Shown: positions 55,711-64,000 of the stretch, in pieces
Layout of the letters: each line of letters opens with the position of its first letter
Position numbering within the stretch: position 1 is the first letter of the stretch
Assembly: GCA_029706075.1 (NCBI GenBank)
Contig: JAINUG010000192.1
Span: 428,501-492,500, forward strand
DNA from: Aldrovandia affinis
Taxonomy: Eukaryota > Chordata > Actinopteri > Notacanthiformes > Halosauridae
Direction of reading: 5' to 3'
Length of the DNA: 64,000 nucleotides
The notes under the pieces: generated by a model
The model's database searches: none
The model's input: only the letters and a program-made list of their open reading frames with translations
What the model was told of the DNA's origin: nothing
Position numbers and translations under genes: made by a program

Positions 55711-55724
55711 GCTGTCCTTACCAT
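55707..55724 (-). promoter_or_regulatory. cav1 upstream ORF overlapping the start codon
   Basis: An ATG at 55722-55724 opens ATG GTA AGG ACA GCA TGA. The TGA shares bases with the cav1 start in the arrangement ATGA. The upstream ATG has a weak context (T at -3, G at +4), while the cav1 ATG has A at -3. Such overlaps favour termination-reinitiation or leaky scanning. Whether it is transcribed depends on the unmapped start site. The GTAAGG in it also resembles a splice donor. Confidence 0.45.
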
Positions 55725-57720
55725 GAAGTGCGATCTGATAAAGTTGTCGAGGCGATACAAAACTTTTCAGAGGGAATAAAGAGCGCAAAGTGGGAGGCGT
55801 GGGGACTCAAGTTATTACGTTTAAGGGGTAGCGTAATAGGACTCGCATCAAATCCTGTCACGTAGTATTTCCGCGTAGCTCACAAAGTAGGCTACAGTGA
55901 AATGCTTGTTAGAGACACGATGTGACTCGCGCAACTGGAATACATGCGTGCGAGTCGTCATGTAACCATGGCTACAAGACATCTGTTACCGAGGAGCCAA
56001 TGATATCAACAAAATGAATAATTACGTTTGTCCAAATGAAGAGAAGAAATGCAACGTGTTGATTCTTGTCTGTCAAACAATGTTCACGTTATGAATGAGT
56101 TAACCAATCTGTCCCGGTCTTAATTGGTGTGCACAAATCTGACGTTTTGGGTGCTCAGGGGTTGGTTGTGGCATGGTAAAGGTATGTGACAACGTGATTT
56201 AATAAACGATAGCTATAATTAATGATATAAAGAAATCTATAGCTAGTATTAGTAGGCCTATGTAATATTACGATATCATAACAATATGAAATAATGTCCA
56301 TTTTGAATAGGCTACTCCCCGCCATTATTAGTTTAGTGTATTTTAATTGTGTTGTATTGTTCGTGGAGAAATTGTGCATATTGTGTGTAGGCCCATATGT
56401 ACTGTGGGTATTTATAGGGCTGCAAAGCCAAATACAAAAGAATGAGACAGTAAACCTTTGATTGATTGATAACAAATATGAATAGCTAATAGGCGCCAAT
56501 CTGCATTTAAAGTTAAACACGACTTACGTCAACATTATGAGTCTAACACATTTTGCATTCTAGAAAGTTATTTTATTGGATCTGAGAGAACGTTTGTGTG
56601 ATTATTTTAAAATCTACACGTGTACATTGTTTCCTGAAATGGGCTAAGTGCATCTCGCTTATATCAGTTCTACCCCATCCGCCCCCCTAGGGACGCCTGT
56701 CCGCTGCCTTTCACACAAGCGGAGCTCAGCTAATTAGGTTTGATGTAGTTGTCAATAACACACGTTTTTCAGTTTTATGCTAGAAGCCATTTTAAAAGGT
56801 TTTGTAGAAGCTGTGTTAAAATGTATTTTCTGTTATCTGTTATACAGTTTATGTAGGTTTTTCAGTAATTTGTTATTAAACAATTGAACTTATGAACTTT
56901 GAAAATTGTATTTGGGTGGGGCTATATTAACTAACAACCAACCCCCCTCACCACACATACACACCCTCTCCCCCCAAACACAGCACCCACCCACCTCCAT
57001 CTGTACCCACAAGTGTAGCACTTCAACCTGGAACCAGACACATACCAAATGACACTTTTTTAATACTTAGTAATTTATTAAACTCACACAAAATACTGTG
57101 CATTAGTCAAATAAATTAAGTTTTATGAACAATTTAAATGTGACTTATCAAACATAATATAATTAATTTAAGCTATAACCTAAACAACCTATTTCCCATT
57201 TAACGTATCAATACTAAAAGTTATAATTTAATTGTAAATCCAGCAGAATAGAAATGCTGGTACCACCAATGCTGCTTCACCTTTAGTCTTGTATTGGTCC
57301 TTCATTCTTCTTTTTCAGTTTCTCAGTCACAGAGCATAAACAGTCATTCTCTACAGAAACAGTGTGGCAGTTGTCAAGTTTATCTGTTTAGCGGGAACTT
57401 TTCCCAACTTTGGTATCTCCCTAATCCATAATTCGTCCATGCAAAAATGCTTTTTTTGCAAACATTTGCAGTCCTAACATTTCAGAAGGGTCCACAATAA
57501 AGTTTTAAATCAGCTTTTTCCAACTGCACGTTGACTGTTTACGGTTCTGTGGTTCATGAATAGAAGCAAGCCGACTGGGTTGCTATGGTTGCCAAAAGAA
57601 GGCATTCAATTCAATGTGTACCAGTCTCACTGTCGAGGTGAGAGCCCACAGAGAGGAATAAAAAGTAGCCATTATTTCACTACAGTTTGATTGCTTATAC
57701 TCTGTGACTGAGAGACTCAT
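55725..57720. other. cav1 upstream region
   Basis: The cav1 promoter and 5' UTR must lie in the first few hundred bases. I see no decisive core element. No further gene is recognised. Confidence 0.5.
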
Positions 57721-57753
57721 GAAACAACCCACCCATTAGCGGTGGGTTGTTTC
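57721..57753. repeat. Perfect 13-bp hairpin
   Basis: GAAACAACCCACC, a 7-base loop CATTAGC, and GGTGGGTTGTTTC form a perfect stem. It lies between cav1 and cav2. Function unknown; it could be a small palindromic insertion. Confidence 0.7.
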
Positions 57754-59200
57754 TGTCTAGCTCTCTGCTTGCGGACACAGGCTTATCTGTGTCACTTCTG
57801 ACACATTTCTGTTCTGTAGAAACAACATGGCACTGGGGACACAAGCACACATCTAGTGGTTACGGTGGGTACTGCACCTAAGGGCATTAGTTCTATTGCA
57901 GTCAAATTACAGCAATTCCTTCGCAGGGGTCAATTTCACTGCCCTTAAAGGTACACCAAGCACTTTGCCGTCACTGCACAAGAAGTAGCGTTCGTAAACA
58001 CATGACAACAGAAGTGCCTGTAGTTCTTTGGATCATAATCTTGCATTGCCAGTTGACCATTCATAACTGATAGCTAGAAATAGCAAGCAATTTTTCTATA
58101 GAAAGGAAATTCATACGAAAATATATTTGATTCTAGATTTCCCATATTAATATTTAGGCATTCACTATTTAATGGACCCATACAATCTACTAAAATCTAC
58201 TATACCTGATAAGCCATGCCAAGTGTGCCCATTAGCCACTGCTTGGTCAGAGCGATTGCAACAGCAGAAACATGGCAAGGTAGGCTTGTTACAGGTGATA
58301 GACATCTTAGCAAGTGCTAACCAGCTTGCTCACCTGTCAAGGAGGAATAATGTCATCTCAGCATCGGTGCTAATAAGCTGAGCCACTTTCAGTTCTTGCC
58401 ATCTTGAAAACGCCTCTCCAATGTTCACACATTTTCTACATCTCTCCAAGTTGGTTTTAGGTTTCACAGTTAGCTAGTGTTGCTCTCTTCATTTATTCTT
58501 CCAACATAAAGTAGGTGGTGGGCAGGAACAACTAGCACCAGAGGCCAGTGTGGCTATTGGTTGGATTGCAGTTTGTATGCGTTACAGCGTGTTTGTTTAG
58601 GAAGTCGCCCCGTCAATGAGTGATGATGTCAAATCTGGATCTGGATGGATGTTGCTAATGCTAAGCTAAAAAATGTCATTAAGTTCACTATCTGTGCATT
58701 CTCCAGCTCTCTGGTCCTCGAAATACGCCCATGGCTTGCTGGTTGGCAAGTGGTTGGCACTGCTATGTTTTACATTGAACAAAGGAAGTAACTCTCCAAT
58801 AAAACACATTTTATTGCAGATAATCTACATTTCTGCACACTCTATTCATGATAATGACTTATTATACATAAATATAAATGATAAAATAATAATAACAATA
58901 CATTTTTTAGGAATAGCTTGGAATACCAGATGGGCGGTGCCCGAGCGCCCCCTAGGGGCGGCCTCGTTGCACACTTATTAAAATGAATAGTGACAGTTGT
59001 CCCAAGGGGCTGATATGTCACACAAACACTAACACACATCTGACACTTCTTAACAAATATACAAGCAATAACAATTTAAAGAAACCATAATCCATAGTAC
59101 CATAATAATAATCCAGATTACCAGTCTATTAACCATTGAAACGGAGTGAAAAGGAGCAGTCTGAACAGAAATGAATGACTAAAGGATTAGCAAACGATTG
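57754..59200. other. Between cav1 and cav2, no recognised feature
   Basis: No gene or defined element recognised. Confidence 0.5.
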
Positions 59201-59208
59201 ACCTACAC

Positions 59209-59501
59209 CAGGGGTCGGCAACCTGCGGCTCAGGAGCCGCATGCGGCTCTTTCAGCCTTATGTTGCGGCTCCGCGTGGTTTGGGAAAATAAAGAAAAAGT
59301 ATCCAATTGAATCATAAACAAACTTTTTTTTTGGCTATGTCCCTAAATTAACAAAACCGACAGAAAATGAGTCTTCAGTCGGCGCAAGAATTATTTTCAG
59401 CGTCTGCACCGGAAGGTCATTCCCCATCTCCAGTCCGCAGAAATAATCCGTGGAAACCGGGTCCAAATGGCTCTTTGAGTGTTACGGGTTGCCGACCCCT
59501 G
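59209..59501. mobile_element. Non-autonomous hAT transposon with perfect target duplication
   Basis: The element starts CAGGGGTCGGCAACCTGCGG and ends GGGTTGCCGACCCCTG. It is flanked by identical 8-bp ACCTACAC at 59201-59208 and 59502-59509. Length is 293 bases with no coding capacity. The GGTCGGCAACC terminus is typical of widespread vertebrate hAT MITEs. Confidence 0.88.
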
Positions 59502-59659
59502 ACCTACACCATAGAGTGCATCCTGTGTGAATGTAGAGCCTAATTTAGTGAGAGGAAGGGTAGTGCAGAGATAATGCAAAAACCAAGCAAATATACTGCT
59601 GTCAAAGCAGCCCCAGCCCACAGACAGGTTAGTTTGAATACGGGTCAAAGCAGCCCCAG

Positions 59660-60015
59660 GCAGACCTCCCGTGTGGTCTAGTGGTTTCAACGTCCAACGC
59701 TGGCCACGGCGACCGGGGTTAAATTCCCCGTCCGCGCCAGAGTCAGCTCTGGCCGGGAGTGCCACCGGGGGCGGCAATTGGCTGTCCGCCCCTGGGAGGG
59801 GGGAAGGGGGCCGACAAGACGTTCACTGCACACAGGAGTGGCTCTGGGGTGCCGGAGTTACGGTCGACAGCATGACAAGTGCCGTGCCAAGATACTTCGC
59901 CTTTGTCACTACCGGTCACAGGGCTACAGCAGCGAACTACGAGGGAGGGATCGACCTGAAAATTGCGGGTGTAACTGGCTACAAAATTTGGAAAAAAACG
60001 GATCAAATCAGAAAC
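59660..60015 (+). mobile_element. tRNA-derived SINE (family C), full length
   Basis: The head has an A-box-like GTGGTCTAGTGGTTTCAACG and B box GGGGTTAAATTCCCC. The body has GGCGGCAATTGGCTGTCCGC and the tail GGCTACAAAATTTGGAAAAA. It matches the copies at 20510 and 24575. Confidence 0.8.
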
Positions 60016-60734
60016 AAAATGACACACTTTTTAAGAAGCAGCCTGTCTACGGACAGGTTTCTGTTTGAATACCGTGTAACACAAACAAATGACCCGCACA
60101 CTGATACACAGAATTGTTACCCTTTTCTCCACACTGGAGATCACCTCAGTGAGATGTGCACGGTCTAGAGACACTGCCAATCATGAACTGGGGGAATATG
60201 ACTAGAAACATGGCAGTAAAGGTATAAAGTGAAAATAAATCTTCAGAAGCATAATAAGTGGCATAGGGGTTGATAGTGTAAAAAATGATGGCACATGCTA
60301 ATGTAAATGGCTCTTTTTCAAGAGACAAGTGTCATTTAAAAACATTTATCAGCCAGGGAGAATTTGAACCTGCAATCTCATAGTCATAGTCAGGTCTAGA
60401 GGCTTAAGCAATTCTCCACTGTGGAGTTTCTTATGTAATGTAGTGGAAACTATGATGTATGTGTGCCCTGAGTCTACATAGTAGTGGGATTTAGAATAGC
60501 CTTTATGGATTCAGTAAATGGGACAGCAATGCACAGAAGCCATAATTTAAACTTAATCCTTTAATTTAGGCAAAGTGAAAGTGGACGTTTTGTGATTCTG
60601 AGATTGAAATACATATATGTTGCTTTGAGCCACTTTAAAGAAATCATTGTCTGAATTGTGAGGTGAAAACCTGATCGGACAGCATCCAATTGTTACCATG
60701 CTGCCTACGAGGCATAGCAACCTAACTGCACAAA

Positions 60735-61255
60735 CAGTAGACTCAGTTTTTATTCACACCCTTTATAAAGATGAACAAAAGAGATCATATAAAATAAAGG
60801 ATATATTTTTATGCTCAAAAATATACTTGAATCAGAAAATATACCTACCTGAAAATTCAAAACCTACAATACTAATACAATTGTTCAGAAAAACATATTT
60901 AGTTTTATTCATCTTTTTTTTCCAGAAAACAGCTGGATCACAATTATTCACACCCCTAACTATTCTTTTAAATTGAATCCAACAAAAACAAATCTTCATA
61001 AATATACAAATACTGTGGACAGCCATCATCATGGTGAAAGGCCAAAAAATAATAATTTGTGAACTGTTTGATTGTGTTCAATGCCTTATTATTAAAGAAT
61101 ATTTAAAATATTTAATATATAAAATAATACATAAATAATTTGTGCATTTTGTGAGCATAAAATAAAGCTCATTAGGCTACTTATATAGTTTATTTTATAC
61201 AATCTCTTTTGTTAATTTTTCTCAAAGGTGTGAATAAAAATGTAATTGTCTACTG
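60735..61255. mobile_element. MITE with long inverted termini
   Basis: The left end CAGTAGACTCAGTTTTTATT CACACC and the inverse of the right end CAGTAGACAATTACATTTTT ATTCACACC are related. The similarity continues through AACAAAAGAGAT and TATAAAATAAA, giving arms of at least 75 bases. A TA follows the right end as expected for a Tc1/mariner-type target, but the left flank is AA. There is no ORF for a transposase. Confidence 0.7.
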
Positions 61256-62214
61256 TAATTGGTTGGCACCGTGTCAAATGTTACATTTGGACAAAGTGAT
61301 GGTACCTAAACTTTATACATTTACTAAAACATGTCCTTTATATATATATATATATTATATTGATAACATGTATATATAACACGTCCTACTATACCATCTT
61401 TTATAGCAGTGTGTACATACATACAGTATATCACATTGCTGGAAATGGGTCAGTATGTTCCAAAATACATAAATATATGTAACCAGTCTCTACACTATCA
61501 TGTGTTTACTTTACCATTATCACAGAAAAATACATCTGAATTACACACAGTCTGCTACTGCTAAATATTATGTCTAATGTATATTGTCTCAATATACGTA
61601 TAATATTGTGAAAGCCAGCCCAAACAATAAGGATATGCAGGGTTTTAGTGTGGCAGAGGGAGAAATACACTTTTCACAAAATATGAGGTCAATGTAAGTA
61701 GTATAAATTATACCTTAGTTATCCCATGTTTAAATACATGCAAAAATGTTTTTAAAAATAGCCCTTTTGTTTACATTAGAGGGTGACTCGCTCATTTGAA
61801 AAATGATTATTCACTGTGCTATATTCTACTTCTTAAATGTATACAACCAAAGCTTTGTCAAAAAGCAAATACTAGTTTTAAAATCACTGTACCATAGAGT
61901 TAGAGCTATGCAATCTTGCATAGCAGCATATCTTCATTATTGTCTAATATTTACATTATATTAATATATATTTAAATAAATCAAACTCAAAATGGCCCAT
62001 TTCTGCACAATATATAGGCCTACAATCATTCAAAAGGTGTTCAGTATTGTATTGCAGTTATTCAACTTGACTCAAGCTGCTACAAGCTAACTCAAAATAC
62101 ATTTGATCCCATAAGACGACGTGCCTAACGACGTGGATGAGAGAAATATAGGCTATTTGGTCACAAACGGAAGGTTTCCCTTCCTCTTCCCTGTGCCTGG
62201 TGGAGGAAGGCGTC
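61256..62214. other. Downstream of cav2, including its probable 3' UTR
   Basis: AT-rich. Contains a short TA repeat at about 61338-61356. No gene recognised. I did not find a convincing poly(A) signal on the gene strand. Confidence 0.45.
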
Positions 62215-62365
62215 TTAGGTCTGCAAGGCCGTCGCGTGGATGGCGGACAGACACCTGCCGATGCTGTGGAAGAGCGGAGCGATGAACATGTCCGTCAAAC
62301 TGCGCCACAAGGTCCGGATGGACGGCAGAGCCACCATGCAGCTCTGCATCACGGGCATTACAACC
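62215..62365 (-). CDS. cav2: cav2 exon 3 (C-terminus and stop)
   Basis: The acceptor is CTTTACAG|GGTTGT; the first G completes the tryptophan codon split by the intron. The exon encodes [20 protein letters not shown] then [16 protein letters not shown] and ends TALQT with TAA at 62215-62217. This is the caveolin C-terminal segment. Confidence 0.94.
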
Positions 62366-64000
62366 CTGTAAAGAGCAACGAAGGGTATCGGTCAGCCCGC
62401 TCACGCATGCGTTCTCCCTCACTTTAACGAACACATGTACATTTCTCTTGCCTTTTATTTGTGTATTTCTTTATCGGCTTCAGAACTCAGGTTGTTACTG
62501 TTTTAAATTTAGTAGCGTGTGTTCAAATGTTGCTTAGTACATACTAAATGTTACATTCTTGTCTTATCAGTGACACTGCACAAAAGTGTGGTTACTGCAT
62601 GGAAATATTATGCATTTATAAATGCAGTCATCCATGCAAATGTTTATGCATTGCTCTATGGGATCTTGAACATACTCTCTGGACGTTCTCACAAGAATTC
62701 GGCTGAAAACTTTATGAGAATGATATAAATTTAACAACCAGCTTGAGTGGAATACCTCTATGGTCCAATTAAAATGCTTTCGTTTTTTACATGAATCTGT
62801 ACTCGTTCAGATTCAGTAGTTTCTGTTTGTGAGCATAAACAAATATGAGTTTTGCATATTGTACTCTACGCCTCTGGACTGTAGAATTCGAATTCACTGA
62901 TGACACAATCCTTATTACACCGGCTTTAACTCCAAAGTTACGTACGCGAGGCAGTTATAATGAAAATAAGTTATATCCGCATGCAACACGTAATTTGGAC
63001 AATATACTGTATAGTTGGTAATATTTGCTCAATTTAAGCTAGGTTCCGAGAACCCCGTCCTTCAGGTTCGGAGTTATGTTCAAAGTGATACAAACACTAA
63101 AGCGGTGCTAAAAAGATGTTGAAAAAGATGTTAAATGTGACGCCAGAAGAGACAACATTATAAACACCACAAACTACACTCGTGTGGGAAGGGGAAGGGC
63201 CAGAGTAAACAGGTAGTTTATTGGGCTATGGAAAACATCGAGTTATGCCAATGCTACAATAAACACGATAACATAAAATAACATGATAAAATGCTCATAC
63301 CAAATATGTACACAGCTGAGGACCGCAAAGACAATCCCGGCTACAAAAGACATGGGGATGGCGAGTACCGTGGTCAGCAGCCGGTAGAATGCATATTTAA
63401 CCAGTTCAAACACAGCGTGACTTCCTATCCACACTTTGTCAAAGCTGTGAGTGGTGCTGGGCTCGCCGATGACATCCTGGAAACTGACCTGCGGGACAGA
63501 ATGGGCTCTGTTTCAAACTGCAGCGAACAATCACAAATGGGCTAAACCGCACTCTCTAAACAGAGCTACGGAGCGTGATGCACGCTGTACTGTTTTGTTA
63601 CTGTACAAAGTGCGAGCTGCATTCATACGCGTGTGACATTGGTCTACCTGCAGGGAATTAACCGCGGCATGGGAATTAATGTCTGAAGTAAATTGTAGAC
63701 TTCAATTCAATTGGAACCACACACAATTGACAAAAGCAAGAAATTCGATATAGCTTAAATTAAAGATTGCGCGTAACATGTAGCTATACAAGCGAAAGCT
63801 TTCAACCTCGTAAGTAGGCTAGTTTACTTTTGTACATCCGTGTCACTCCTGTCTCGATTAGCCTACCTTTAAGTGACCGTTTATATCGCGCGGGTCTCTG
63901 TCTGGCGTCTCCGTGAAGACTTTCTCTATCTTGGGGAGAATCGCGTCAGAAGATCTGTTGAACTCGTCGTCGTCCAAAATAATAGTCGTCTCAGATTTCT
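62215..64000 (-). CDS. cav2: cav2, caveolin-2 (gene span, 5' end beyond window)
   Basis: Gene-level entry; visible coding exons are 63867-64000 (partial), 63301-63488 and 62215-62365, giving 156 residues. Caveolin-2 co-oligomerises with caveolin-1 and needs it to leave the Golgi. The sequence has FQDVIGEP in place of [26 protein letters not shown] as scaffolding-like segment, a hydrophobic hairpin ending in LSCVHIW, and a tail [20 protein letters not shown]. These match caveolin-2 (FDKVWICSHALFEISKY, IAPLCTSVGRCFSS) rather than caveolin-1 or -3. The phases (0, then 2) and GT-AG borders agree across the exons. The start codon lies beyond 64000. Confidence 0.93.
62366..63300. other. cav2 intron 2
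   Basis: Bounded by donor GTATGA and acceptor CTTTACAG on the minus strand. No feature recognised inside. Confidence 0.7.
63301..63488 (-). CDS. cav2: cav2 exon 2 (188 bases)
   Basis: The acceptor is CCGCAG|GTCAGT and the donor ATATTTG|GTATGA, phase 0 to phase 2. It encodes [34 protein letters not shown] and the hydrophobic hairpin up to CVHIW. The match to caveolin-2 is clear along its whole length. Confidence 0.95.
63867..64000 (-). CDS. cav2: cav2 exon 1 (partial)
   Basis: At least 44 codons are visible up to the donor TTAAAG|GTAGGC (phase 0). They include [20 protein letters not shown] and [12 protein letters not shown]. The DRDP...N.HLK block matches mammalian caveolin-2 DRDPHRLNSHLK. 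The exon continues past the window edge and no start codon is seen. Confidence 0.88.

Noticed and set aside
60352-60420. A tRNA-like block on the minus strand with B box GGTTCAAATTC
   Set aside because: No full cloverleaf or A box could be laid out; probably a decayed tRNA-derived fragment.

Overview
This is vertebrate nuclear DNA, almost certainly from a teleost fish. The genes are large and split by GT-AG introns, the introns are full of dinucleotide repeats, and the interspersed repeats are fish types: tRNA-derived SINEs with a GGATAAGAGCGTCTGCTAA tail, L2-, L1- and CR1-like LINE debris, hAT and Harbinger-like DNA transposons. I cannot name the species.

Three protein-coding genes are supported, all on the minus strand. 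(1) cttnbp2 (cortactin-binding protein 2) runs from its start codon near 37052 leftwards off the window edge. Six exons are visible: 36972-37052, 32321-32428, 8810-9034, 4826-6154, 1525-1710 and 292-391. They cover the N-terminal coiled coil, the proline-rich middle and the first ankyrin repeats. The big GC-rich exon 4 carries three apparent single-base frame changes at or beside G/C runs. (2) cav1 (caveolin-1) is complete: 55675-55710, 54870-55037 and 49961-50302, giving 181 residues. (3) cav2 (caveolin-2) is partial at its 5' end: exon 1 from 63867 past the window edge, 63301-63488 and 62215-62365.

Layout by region. 1-37 kb is cttnbp2, with a 23-kb intron 2 packed with minisatellites, SINEs and nested transposons. 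37-50 kb is intergenic: no gene was recognised, but there is a degraded L1-clade LINE (43.7-46.8 kb) and a CR1-like LINE relic (46.9-47.8 kb). 50-55.7 kb is cav1. 55.7-62.2 kb lies between cav1 and cav2 and holds two small DNA transposons and a SINE. 62.2-64 kb is cav2.

The caveolins build plasma-membrane caveolae, with caveolin-2 depending on hetero-oligomerisation with caveolin-1. Cttnbp2 is a neuronal cortactin and microtubule regulator with no known direct link to them; what joins them is ancestral linkage. In tetrapods the same genes are separated by MET, CAPZA2, ST7, WNT2, ASZ1 and CFTR, none of which I see here. I found no convincing new multi-gene system. The most interesting items are the frame breaks in cttnbp2, a possible (GU)n/(CA)n RNA hairpin at a cav1 splice acceptor, a tiny upstream ORF that overlaps the cav1 start codon, and a three-level nest of mobile elements inside a minisatellite.
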